A program made the position numbers and the translations under genes. The notes under the pieces are model-generated. The model saw only the letters and a program-made list of their open reading frames with translations, did not search any database and had not been told where the DNA came from. From Eutreptiella sp. 'Long Island Sound 2002' (taxonomy: Eukaryota; Euglenozoa; Euglenophyceae; Eutreptiales; Eutreptiaceae), in NCBI GenBank assembly GCA_964036045.1, contig OZ038381.1:150926352-150990351 (forward strand): a DNA stretch of 64,000 nt. The letters are read 5' to 3'. Below, piece by piece: positions 44,901-55,308 of this stretch. Position 1 is the stretch's first letter, and each line of letters starts with the position of its first letter.

Positions 44901-45865
44901 TGCAGATCAGATCAGGAGCATGTCTGCGCAGACATGTCAGGAAAAGCGCAATCCGTGGGGCGGGGCTTTAACCTGAAAGCAACTTCGTGGTACCATTGGT
45001 GTTACTCCTGTCAGTGCCCCTTCCCTTGCTCTCAACTACCATCGGTCTTAGCTTCCTTGAGCATTCTCCATCATGTGCCGCACGCGCACCCATCTGTGCT
45101 CTAGCCTCCAAAATGTTGAACGCCGCCAGCGTAGAGTCTGGCTCAACAGGTCAGTCTTTGATCACTGGAACACTGCCGTCCCCAAAATCGTGGTCGAATG
45201 GGGACCCTGTCGGACCACTGTAAGGGTTCAGCTCAATACTTGGCCCTTTGCTGGACATGGGGGAGGGGGCACACTTACATCAACACCGCAGCCAGATGGC
45301 CAGTAAGTGGCAAGGCAGATTATTTTTTTTGCCTGCAAACAAACTCGTGGTGATTAGATTGAGTCAACCTGGTGGTCATCCTAGGCAAAAAATTGATGCA
45401 AGCAACCTGCCATTTTGTTTGTGCAGTTTTCAGATGTGGGTTTCCCAAAATAACCAGTACAATTTGCTCTGTGTCTGCTGTTTTTCGCAACATTGTGATG
45501 GAAGAAAAAGACGAAGAGCCATTTGATACTGTTTGGGGTGACAGATTGTGCCCCCAAAGCGTGCCCCCAGATGTGTATGCTGATGGAACCCAGCCAATGC
45601 CACGTCAAATTCCCACCTAATCTCTACCCAGTTCCCACCCAATCTCCAGCCAACTCCCACCTACAGAGTTCCCACCCAAACACCTCCCAAACACCACTCA
45701 ATTCGCACCCAATCCCACACAGTTCCCAGCGAATTCTCTCTCACCAAAATGCACCCAAATTCCACTCTATTGCCTGGGCCCTGCAGTGGTTCGGAGTGCT
45801 CCAGACTGCTCCCAATTGCCCGTTTCCGATGTAATTTACACCCACTGCCCTCCCAGTTCCCACCG
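44901..45865. other. No firmly recognisable gene
   Basis: One plus-strand segment at about 45,100-45,250 (RQRRVWLNRSVFDHWNTAV, PKIVVEWGP) looks protein-like but is short and unidentified. The segment 45,600-45,770 contains simple CCCACCYAA-type repeats. Confidence 0.35.
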
Positions 45866-46065
45866 CGAAAAATGTAAGTCGTGTACAAAAAAACCGTATA
45901 GTCGTGTAATTTTTTTTTATGCTGTAAATGCGTGTAATTTTTTTTTTTTGCTGTAAGTCGTGTGAATTATAAAAAAAAATTGAATTTTTTAATTTTTGCG
46001 GTAAGTCGTGTAATTTTTTTTTTTGCTGTAAGTCGTGTAAATTATAAAAAAAATTGAAAAATTGA
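45866..46065. repeat. AT-rich repeat: (GCTGTAAGTCGTGTAA + T-run) units
   Basis: About five units combine GTAAGTCGTGTAA or GTAAATGCGTGTAA with T8-T12 runs and an AAAAAAACCGTATAG segment. The same units make up the large palindrome at 56,126-56,330, so this is a dispersed family. Confidence 0.75.
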
Positions 46066-46486
46066 AAGAAATCCAACCTTTGCAATACATGCGCAATATG
46101 TACAGCTGCCGGTTCCGTACGGCACCCCATAGCGACCTTAACGATGGGACGCCGAGTCCACAAAGCACATAGTACTCCGCGTGGCCACCAATTAGTTGGG
46201 ACTCGGCCAATATAACATAGTTTCACATGTTGTCATTGGCACTAGACTCAAAATCAGGCCCAAGAGAAGAGTCCTGACAGGGCCATGGCCAACATCCAGT
46301 GTGCCTGCACTGGGAACAAAATCAGGCTCAAGAAAAAGAGTCCCGACAGGGCCATGGCCAACGCTACTGCCACCATTATAGGCCACCAAGGCACTGGCAT
46401 GGGGCCAATATTATAGCAATCTTATACGCTCCACCATTGGTACACCAAACGGCGGAGGAAAATACAGCCCACAAAACATGCACCCG

Positions 46487-46741
46487 CTACAAGTAGTTGC
46501 AGAATGCACGCTTGTAGATCAAGTCCGTTTTTGTGTCACCGGACTTGGGCTTTGCACCAGGATTGGCGTTAAGCTGACAAGCGGCGCGCAACTCTGGAAC
46601 TACCTGCTTGCACAGGTCATCAATGAAAAGCTGGTCACGCTCCAGCTGGCCAGATGCATCTGCTGGGTAGCCATCCGGCACCTTGCGCCACTCTCCACGG
46701 ATGAGGACCTTGGGACGGGTGTCCTCCTCACAAGTGGGCAA
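46487..46741 (-). CDS. Unidentified exon-like fragment
   Basis: 84 codons with protein-like composition (VLIRGEWRKVPDGYPADASG, QLERDQLFIDDLCKQVVPEL, KSGDTKTDLIYKR) and an end at TAG 46487-46489. It begins where the 85-bp array begins, so its 5' part may have been displaced or replaced by repeat expansion. No family recognised. Confidence 0.3.
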   Translation of the reverse strand: MPTCEEDTRPKVLIRGEWRKVPDGYPADASGQLERDQLFIDDLCKQVVPELRAACQLNANPGAKPKSGDTKTDLIYKRAFCNYL

Positions 46742-47166
46742 ATTGGCTACCTCACCCCTGCCGTATCGGGGAGCCCCACCGCTGCAGAGCGGGGGGCAGA
46801 ATCAGAAGTGGCCCACAAGTGGGCAAATTGGCTACCTCACCCCTGCCGTATCGGGGAGCCCCACCGCTGCAGAGCGGGGGGCAGAATCAGAAGTGGCCCA
46901 CAAGTGGGCAAATTGGCTACCTCACCCCTGCCGTATCGGGGAGCCCCACCGCTGCAGAGCGGGGGGCAGAATCAGAAGTGGCCCACAAGTGGGCAAATTG
47001 GCTACCTCACCCCTGCCGTATCGGGGAGCCCAACCGCTGCAGAGCGGGGGGCAGAATCAGAAGTGGCCCACAAGTGGGCAAATTGGCTACCTCACCCCTG
47101 CCGTATCGGGGAGCCCAACCGCTGCAGAGCGGGGGGCAGAATCAGAAGTGGCCCACAAGTGGGCAA
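46729..47166. repeat. 85-bp tandem array with nearly identical copies
   Basis: Five full copies and a partial one start at 46729, 46814, 46899, 46984, 47069 and 47154, each exactly 85 bp apart. The only differences I see are single bases (CCCCACCGC against CCCAACCGC). 85 is not a multiple of three, yet the unit has no stop in any plus frame, so long overlapping frames appear; they are artefacts. The high identity points to recent expansion. Confidence 0.95.
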
Positions 47167-47729
47167 GGCCATAAAGGTGGTTTGCTGAAACGTACAGACG
47201 TCCACCACCGCCTGTCGTACAACCATAAGTTCTTCACGTCAGTGCATGCATGTGCAGTTCAATCACACAGGCTCCATGTGTCCCCTTCTTGGTTGGGGTG
47301 CTCCACTATCTATGTACATTACCAGAAAAATCAAGGGGCGTGGCAAACGCATGTGTGCCATGTGGCTGTGTGTATGGGGTATCCCATCGCGGGTGAGGTG
47401 CCCCGTGCTTCAGTGGAAGCACCCTGGACTCCAGCTTCGCTGGTCCCAGGTTCGAATCCCGCTGCCCGGGCTGCCAGAAGCGGATCAAGCGGAGCGGCGG
47501 CTCGGGCAAAGGCAAGCAACGGGTGGGGTGGCAGCCTCCCATCGGGCGTGGGCGGTGGCGGGGCGCACTGCTGCAGGCGCCTGGGCACATTTTTCTAATT
47601 GATGATTGTAAAAGGGGAGCTGTAGCAGCTCAGTGGGGAAAAAATAGTTAAGGCCAGTGAGAAAAAATAGAAAGCAACGGGAGGGGCCCCAGTCCCCGGT
47701 CGGGCGAGGCCGGTGGGGGGGGGCACTGC

Positions 47730-47800
47730 TACAGGCCGGGTTCGAACCGGCGATCTATGTGACGACAGTTGACGATGTTAACCACTACACCACACTGCCT
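47730..47800 (-). tRNA. tRNA-like sequence (probable tRNA-derived SINE or pseudogene)
   Basis: On the minus strand, GGTGTAGTGGTTAA (A-box region, about 47780-47793) and GGTTCGAACCC (B box, 47738-47748) lie at normal spacing. The T stem pairs perfectly (GCCGG/CCGGC), but the acceptor stem (GGCAGTG against CTGTAGC) does not. A related GC-rich sequence at about 47,529-47,585 suggests a small repeat family. Most likely a SINE head. Confidence 0.35.
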
Positions 47801-48209
47801 CCCATATTGTCTATGTGGGGGGAAACGTTCAAAACTTGCACAATCGAGTCAAGCTCGGCGGCAGTGGTCCTGCGCCGTCACTTGGCGGGGGGGTGAGCAT
47901 GGGCATGTAGTAATCACAACCTGGTTGTGCTGACGTCTGAGCTGAACTCGACGTCCCGTACATGATCGTGACTAGACACAATAGTCGTACAGGCCTATGG
48001 CTCCGTGCCGCAGAACATCCACTGGCACCGGAGCCAAATCGGACTGCGCTCAAGGTCACCCGGGGGGGGGCCTCTTGGGGCAAGGGGGGGACCTCAATCA
48101 GGGGTTTAGCGTGACGGGGTACAGAGGCCATCATACCCTATCGTCACCACGAATTCAAGTGCGGATCAGGTGTTTTCTTGCATGTTCATTCGAACATGGG
48201 AGTAGGCCC

Positions 48210-51200
48210 CTACATCTCAAAGCAGCCAGAGTCCGGGGTGGTAGGTGACTCTGGTGGGGAGTGCCCTGAGCAATCAGTGTCACAAATCGAGCAGTGCCAG
48301 AAATTGGGCGTGTCTGGCGCCAGAGGCGATGCTGGTTGCCGCGGCGAGTATACAGGCTGTCTGTTGGAACGTGCCGGCATGCTGGGTGAGTACATGGTTG
48401 TTCCGTGTGAGTGTATGTCCACTGAGGCGGGGCTTGATGGCACCGAGCTAGGCGTGTTGAAATGCCTGCGTTTGGTTGGCCGCGGGGCCGAATGGTTTTC
48501 ACTCCCTGATACCGTGAATAGACTGTCCTGCGAGGCCTGAGACTGAATGTAATCCTCTGTGGAGGCGAAAGACACGGTGGTCTCAGAGAGAGAGCCACTC
48601 TGATGACTTACAGGTTCATCCATGAGACATAGGTCCAGCTCATTCAAAAGCAGGCGGGCGGGTGTATCTCTGCACAATGGGGAGGCACTGACCGGTACTC
48701 TAATAGGTGTCACGAGGGGTGTCACCATGTTGTGTGTATCTGACTGTGTGCCTGACATGGGAGCGGACGGTGTCGCACACGGCGGTGTTGAGGGTTCTTG
48801 CACCACTGGGGGTGGGGGTGAACCTGCACGTTCTGCGGGCTCGGGGGGGGATGGGTGCTTGTGTGAAAAAATGATCACTTTGCTGTGGTTCGCTTCCGTG
48901 CTTGCCCTGCCCTCCTCTCTGTCCCCGGGGGGTTCAGGGTATAGCGGGTTTTGTTGCCGTCCCCATTCTGCCAAATCATTGGCACGTTCATTACCCTCTA
49001 TGTGCACATGAGATGGGACCTTGTACCAACTCAGTATACCTTGGTGGCCCGCGATGAGCTGTAGCAACTCTTCCCATAGCTCGGGGTGTAGTATGGGGCC
49101 GTGTGGTCCGTGCCAGCCACGGATTTTCCAGATTCGCGCTGCGCCGGTGGCTCCCAGGTAGACCAAGGCAGAGTCTGTCATCAGGGCCAAGTTTGCTTGT
49201 GGGAAAATTTTTAGCCCCTGTGTCACTGCGTACACCTCAGTAGCATTATTTGTTTGAGGCAGGTGTGCAGGCATAGGTGCCCCTAGATCCAGTGTGTTCG
49301 GCACATGTACTCCGTATCCACCAATATACCCTATGGGCAGGACCCTTTCTGATGAGCCGTCCGTATATATCTGGGTCAGCCCTTGTGCCACGATTCCCTC
49401 CAGTTGGGAGGCAAACTCTTGCTTTGCAGCCAGTTTCCTGGCCATCTTGGCGTCATTGCCCGTGCGTCGTGGCCTCGGCAAATTAGCAGAACAGGAGAGG
49501 TTGGGGTGAACCAACTTACCCTCTTCCAAAAGCTGCAGGACGCAGTCCGTAAATATACTTAGCTCAGCAGTGGGCAGCCACCTCAGAGGGTATTGTTGCC
49601 AAGTGGCTAGTTTTTTCACCCAGCCAGTCAGGAAGTTTTCCCACGTGACGGTGAAACCCTTAATCCGGGCTGATGTTCGCAGACCCCAGTTGACCACGAT
49701 GGCCGACCAGGCCAGAAGTCCTGGCGCAGTACTCAAGCTAAGGGAGGCGGTATCCCAGACCAATGCGGACACAGAAGAGATGGGGTTGCCTTCAATCACA
49801 ATGGGCGCATACGCCTTGTTGATGCAGTCAAAAGCAATTTTCAAAAAGCGGCAGTCCGTGCAGAGATGCTTGTGGGTTTCAGGCACCCCATCAATAGGGC
49901 AGTTGGCGTGTCCCGGGTTCATTCTTGCTTGGCGTTGTCCCGTCGGGAGTTTACGCCATAATGCCCTGTAAAGGAAATGCCTGTCCGTGTCTGGTAACTG
50001 TAGGGCCATGAGGGCCTTCCATGTGTCCCTGGATTGTCTGGTGCAGAAATTGTTCGGCTTGGCTAGCTCCCTGGACACAGCCGAGGATTGCCAATGGAAC
50101 CAAAAGCTCGGCACATGATGTACTGCAGGGGGGGAACTGCGCAGTAATAACAGCTTTCGCTTGTGCAATCGATACACAGATTTCCACGTGTGTGGTAGTG
50201 CTTCGCACAATTCCGGACTCTGGACGATGTCTCTGAGAAATAGCACAATTTTACGAATCAGCGATGGGGAGTAGTAGGTCCTGCCTGACGACTTCGCAAA
50301 CAAGCGATTGTGCCACAGTGGTAGCAGGGCCGGTTCTATTGCTGGCAGAGTGGGTGAAGCCAAATTCATGGTGACTGAGTATGCCTTGGCGGCAAAGGCC
50401 ATGGTAGGCATGGTGCTGTAAGGAACCGGTCCCATGCTGAAGAAAGGAAGGGTTGCCGAGGTGCAGTGCACTCCGTATCTCTGGGCCCAGTGCTTGAAGG
50501 GAACGGCTAGGATGTTGGAAATTGTCGCTGGTTCTTTGACGTACTGCAAAAACATGGAGGCGTGTTGCCACATCAAAAAAGATTTCGGGGGCATGAGTGA
50601 GAAACCCCCTTCCGATACAGGTAGCCCCAGGATGGGGAGAGTGATGCCCCACGGGTTCAATTTGAGTGCAATGCGGTACACGTCCGCCAGTTGGGCACAG
50701 ATCGCCTTTGTGGGGAAGATGACGCGTGCTGGTACCGTCAGTACAGGCAATATCCATTGTTTGAGTAGTTCTATGCGTTGTTGGAGTGTCAGTCCCCATT
50801 CTTGCATGCGCACCGCTCGGTGGAGAGCCTTTTGCAGTGCCGGAGCAAATGACTCTTCGGGTGTCGCATTGCCTAACAGTACCCCAAGGTATTTAGCGGA
50901 TGGTTTGATGGCAATCGGGAGAGAGTTGATGAGTGATTTGTGATGCAGGTTCCATGTGCCTTTCAACAGAATTGCCGACTTGTCGAAATTGACCCTGAGC
51001 CCCGTGATCCTGGTGAAGAGAGCAAGCTCGTGCAGAACTCCATGAATCAATTTCACACAGAGATGGTGGGGAAAAGGTAGAATAATCAGTACATCGTCTG
51101 CATACAAAAGTGAGCGGATGTCGTGGTTCAGTGAACGCAAATGGGCAATTATTGGTGAAATGAGCATCGAGAACAAGATGGGTGAGAGAGGGCAGCCCTG

Positions 51201-51444
51201 CCTGACTCCTGAGGTGGGGGAGTATCCATGCAGATGCATGATTCCTTGTGGTAAGAGGAGTTTGATTGGTGCTTGAAACAGATGAAGCAGCGCAGGAACA
51301 TATCCCTGTGGCAGTCCCATCATTTGAAAGAAGACAGAGCAATATGTGTGCGTAACGTTGTCAAAAGCTTTGGAAAAGTCTATAGGGAGAAAGGCTGCTT
51401 TGGGTAATGCCTCCAGGAGCCGAAAGATTCATACAAATGATCAA
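48210..51444 (-). pseudogene. LINE ORF2, 3' part: reverse transcriptase core and RNase H
   Basis: The open frame enters from a frame change near 51,425 (IDFSKAFDNVTH) and runs to TAG at 48210-48212. The RT core shows SGVRQGCPLSPILF and the catalytic LLYADDVLII (YADD at about 51,093-51,104). RNase H follows: IYTDGSSE (about 49,362), NNATEVYAVTQGL (about 49,240), LMTDSALVYLGA (about 49,170) and GNERANDLAEWG (about 48,970), which supply the D-E-D-D catalytic set. The C-terminal tail is Ser/Pro-rich and ends with a short CSICDTDC cluster. The protein would copy element RNA into DNA at the target site and remove RNA from the hybrid. This part appears intact; the lesions lie upstream. Confidence 0.85.
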
Positions 51445-53446
51445 ACATGTATCTACCGCGGATGAAGCCCTTTTGCTCAAGTGGGGTTAAATAGATGATG
51501 AGGTCTTTGAGATGCAGAGAAATAGATGCTGCCAACCATTTCAGTGCCACATTCTGGAGTACCAGCGGTCAAAAATCACCTGCTGTGGGCACACCTGAGC
51601 CCTTGGGGATGGGATTGAGTAGCGTTGTGGTCCACTGCTGCGGCAGTGTGCCATCAACCAAAAATTGTGTGACAATACGCAACATGACAGGCGCAAATTC
51701 ATGCAGAAAGGAACGGTACACTTGTGCCGTAAAACCGTCTTCTCCTGGGGAAGACGTGGGATGCAAAGACAATAGGGCTGCCTGAATCAGATCTAGATCT
51801 ATCGGTTTCGTGAGCATGCGGAATAGTGACTGTGTGTTTTTGCCATGAAAGAAGGGGTGCAGATATTGCCGGCATGCATCCTCAGAGGCACCAGTGGCCT
51901 GCATGGTAGACTTCAGCTTGCTGGTGATGTCGTGGGCGATTGCGTCAGCTGAGTGTAGGGACTGGCCGGTGGTTGTCCGCAAGCATGAGAGCTTTCGTTT
52001 TATTTTGAGTTGTTGGAGGAGTCTCCAAAGCTCTCTTGGCTTGTCCTTTGCCGTGTTGGCTGTGTCAAGACTTTCTTTCAGTTGTCGCTGTACCTGTTCC
52101 CTGGCCTGTTCACCCTCTGACTGAGCCCGTAACATCACCAACATATAATAGGCAGAGGAGGGGTCTGGTGGGTGGCAGCCCAGGTCATTCAAATGATCCC
52201 ATGCCAGTGGCGAGATATGTGTAGTGGAGCACTCCATGACGAGTGCCTGTATGTTGGTGAAACCCGAGGGGTTGTGGTGCTTCTCGTAGTCGATGGCAGT
52301 GCGCATAATGATTTGCTGTGCGTCCTTCCACCAACAGAAGCCCTCTGAGCGTAACCCCATCACCTCTGCTTTCAGTGTGTCGACCAGTTCTTGATTATGC
52401 AAAAAATTTGTCGGGCAGCGGGTGCGCTTTGCAGTGTTCGATTGCGGCGGTGGGTCCATTGTCATTGAGACACACTTGTGGTCGGAGGCGCCTAGGAATA
52501 GAGGATAGCATCCTGTAACATACTCAGAGAGTTCAGTCGGGAAGTGGATTCTGTCAATGCGCCTTCTGCGGTCCTTTATTGTTGTGCCGTGTGTGTGGTT
52601 GGCTGGTGGCGTCGCCGTGGTCCTGTGGTGTTTTGGGGGTGGTTTTACTTGTGGTGCATCTTGTGTCGTATGACTGTGTTTGCGTTTTTTCCCGGTCGGT
52701 GGTTTGTTTGGTGTTGCCACAGGGAAGCCCCAAGTCCATCCTTCCAAATGTGCCGACACCGATTTGGCTTCATGCACAAATGGATAGGCGTCCATCAGTT
52801 CATTGGTGGCTAGGAATTGGGTCTCGACTGTTCTAGCTGCAGTCACCTCAGAATCAATGGATTGTGGGGGGGAGGCAACATCTCTGTGGGGCAGGATGAA
52901 TGAATTATGGTCTGCCAATAGTATAATCCTGTCCTGTCTGTGGACAAAAAATTGATGTAGGGCTGTCCATTGCGCTTGCCTCAGTTTGGCCTCATGGTGG
53001 AAGTGGGCCACCAATATAGGGTAACAGGCCCCGAAGGGGGAAAGTAACTTGACCAACATCATTCTTGACTGCAGCTGAGGGTGTGTAGGGATGGGGATGG
53101 GCTCTGGGAGTGATGGCATAGACCAGTCCTGCCTGAAGGCAACGCTTGCACCACCTCTGCCCTGTGGGGAGAGTTGGGCATAAAAATGGAAGTTGAAAGC
53201 TTTGAAGTGTTTCTGCAAACGGATCAGATCTTCGGGCGCACTGAGGTGGGGCTCCAGTATCCCCATGACGGAGACCTCTTTTTGTACTAAAAATTTTGTG
53301 ATGAAGTCCACGCGTCGTTTCCGTTGACAAGAAGAGGTTACTTCTGCGCAGATTCCATTGGCATTGAACACCGCAAGGCGTGTTTTGGATGCAGGTGGGA
53401 GCAGTCTTATCTTATTCAAGGGAGCAGTTTGTTGGGTCGGATTCAT
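51445..53446 (-). pseudogene. LINE ORF2, 5' part: AP-type endonuclease and start of RT
   Basis: The ATG at 53444-53446 overlaps the stop of the preceding ORF as ATGA. Endonuclease motifs are NANGIC (N28, N30), GILEPH (E65), LLADHN (D179), RRIDRI (D298) and SDHKCV (D322, H323), matching the exonuclease-endonuclease-phosphatase fold that nicks target DNA. RT begins with SSPGEDGFTAQVY and LLNPIPKGSG. A TGA at 51569-51571 follows AGDF, where related elements usually have Arg, so a CGA-to-TGA change is likely. The same frame then runs on for about 45 codons (PLVLQNVALKW, QKGFIRGRYMFDHLYESF) until a one-base frame change near 51,425 moves coding to the next segment. Confidence 0.85.
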
Positions 53447-53682
53447 TTTCCTGGCTCATCCCTTTTCCGCTTAGCAAAGGAGATACTCACTGCGGGTGTG
53501 TTGGGATGCTGCTGTGGTGTTCTAGCCGCAGCTGACGACTTCCCTCGGGCCATGCGTTTTTTGGACTGGAAATCCTCGTTGCTGATAACCGTCAGGTGCC
53601 TGCGGCCATCCTTGGTTTTGAACACGGTTCCGATAAGATCGTCTGCCCTTGGTGTTTGAATTCTCCAAGTGGCTAGGTGCAT
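53443..53682 (-). CDS. Basic C-terminal segment of LINE ORF1 (short ORF)
   Basis: 79 codons, Lys/Arg-rich (DFQSKKRMARGKSSAAARTP, SFAKRKRDEPGK). It overlaps the upstream ORF by 10 nt in another frame (TAG 53673-53675) and overlaps ORF2 by the ATGA at 53443-53446. It may be a separate small ORF, or the end of ORF1 cut off by a one-base frameshift near 53,683. The basic tail fits RNA binding. Confidence 0.5.
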   Translation of the reverse strand: MHLATWRIQTPRADDLIGTVFKTKDGRRHLTVISNEDFQSKKRMARGKSSAAARTPQQHPNTPAVSISFAKRKRDEPGK

Positions 53683-55301
53683 CTCACCGGCTTAAATGCA
53701 GAGCTGTGTAGCACCATTTCTTGCTTGTGCTTGCCGCCTAGCACTTCCTTGACCTGGATCTCTCTCCAATAGGCGGGTACCCCGATCAGATACACCGTGG
53801 TTATTGTCGACCATGAGGCAGTGACTGTGGAGCTTGTTCCGTCAGAGTCATACCCATTCAGCAGATCTCCAGTCAGTTCTTCCTTCAGAGTGATACCCGC
53901 CTTCTCAAATGATTTTAGTTGCGCACACACTTTTTTCTTCATGTCGGTGGTAACACCCATGCGCAACTTTGAGGCGTTGAGGTACTGCAGCATGATACCG
54001 GAGTCTGGTTTGAGGCAGGAACCATCTTCCCAGAAGGGAGCAATTATAGTGGCAAACAGATGTGGACCCAATTGTTTACGTTTGTCCTTGGTGGTAAAGA
54101 TTTCCAATACCTGGTGCATTTTCCCCGAATCATCAGCCTCCAGCCATGGAATAGACATTATTGCAAAGTGTGGCTGCGTTCCGAACTTGTCCACTACCTC
54201 ATTCAGTATCATAGAGTCCACGTTGGCGAAGAAGAGGCGTGTGTCTTTTCCATCTTTCCCAGGACTTTCACAGGCGGTGTGCTTGTTGAGTTTGAGCAGA
54301 TCATACGCCGACTCGGTCCACGACTTATGTGCGTGAATTGCATAGAGATCCTCCGGCATTTCTGGTTCTTGGAAAAGCTAGTCGTTCGGGCTTCTGCCTG
54401 GCGTTTGTAGTCCCAGTGACTTGAAACGGGGTTGACGGTTAGAGTGCCTGCTGATGTGTGTGGAGAATAGGACCCATGCAAACCATTGCTTGTTTAATCC
54501 CGTGGCGACGGAGCTGATTTTTCTGTCGGTGAGAAGTATCCTGTCCAGATTCCAGGGCAGCTTCTCTGCTAGCTTCACACCATCATATACTAGTTGCTTT
54601 GGTTCGAGATCGAACACCACGTACGCTAGCGTTCCAAGGGTGGGCAGCATGCGAATTAGGTGCTCACCTGGTGTGATGGCGTCGTCCAAGTTGATGAGCT
54701 CTGTTGCAATGACAATGTATGGCTTTTCTCCTTTGAATACCCCTGTAGCGTTTTCCACTGAGTCCAGTTTTTGAGCGGAATTCAGCAGCATGGAGGGCGT
54801 GCTCGGGTCCAAACCACTGTGGATGTATCTTTTAGACTGTAGAATGAAGTCTGCATTTTCCAAGTCGGCGTAGGCGCAGATTTGCTCTGATTCGTATGCC
54901 ATGAGCGCTTCGTCATTGGGTGTGGCATTAGCGCGGATGAAGTGCCGTGCACTCATTCGGCTGTGGGACATCGATTGGCAATAGAAAGCAAATAGCTGAT
55001 GCAGCGAGGTGAGGGAAGGCGGTGCCAATGTCTCCGTGCCGCAGAGCAACCACTGGCACAGGAGCCGAATTGGACTTCGCGATTTCGGGAGGGCCGCTGC
55101 ATTCGGTTCTCCCGTCTGGGGTGGGCAGAAGCGTGTCGCGAGGGGCGGTGGTGTCGATGCGGGCCGTCCCTTGCTGTTGCTTGGTGGCTGCTTAGGCAGC
55201 TCTATCGAGGGGTGTGAGGAGGAAGGAGGGAGGTGTCTGGGCTTCCTGTGGTGAGCCCTTTGAGGAGTTGATGGTCTTGACCTGCCATCAGTACCAGGCA
55301 T
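53673..55301 (-). pseudogene. LINE ORF1-like protein, split by in-frame TAG
   Basis: Two segments in the same frame (55301-54381 and 54377-53673) are separated by one TAG at 54378-54380. The N-terminus is Pro/Ser/Arg-rich. The central part (MSARHFIRANATPNDEALMA, PYIVIATELINLDDAITPGE, VVFDLEPKQLVYDGVKLAEK) and the second half (LYAIHAHKSWTESAYDLLKL, FATIIAPFWEDGSCLKPDSG, KKVCAQLKSFEKAGI) look like a globular nucleic-acid-binding protein, but I do not recognise a named ORF1 domain. It starts with an ATG 7 nt after the TGA of the preceding ORF. Confidence 0.55.
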
Positions 55302-55308
55302 GAGCCTT

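Noticed and set aside
47405-47480. A third tRNA (GGTTCGAATCC at 47449-47459, plus strand)
   Set aside because: A B box is clear and an A-box-like GTGCTTCAGTGG lies upstream, but the T stem and acceptor do not pair and spacing is loose. Too weak to list as a feature.
46478-47598. Long overlapping plus-strand ORFs with repeats PHPCRIGEPHRCRAGG and similar
   Set aside because: They are produced by the 85-bp array, which happens to lack stops in all three plus frames. No domain, and no start context.
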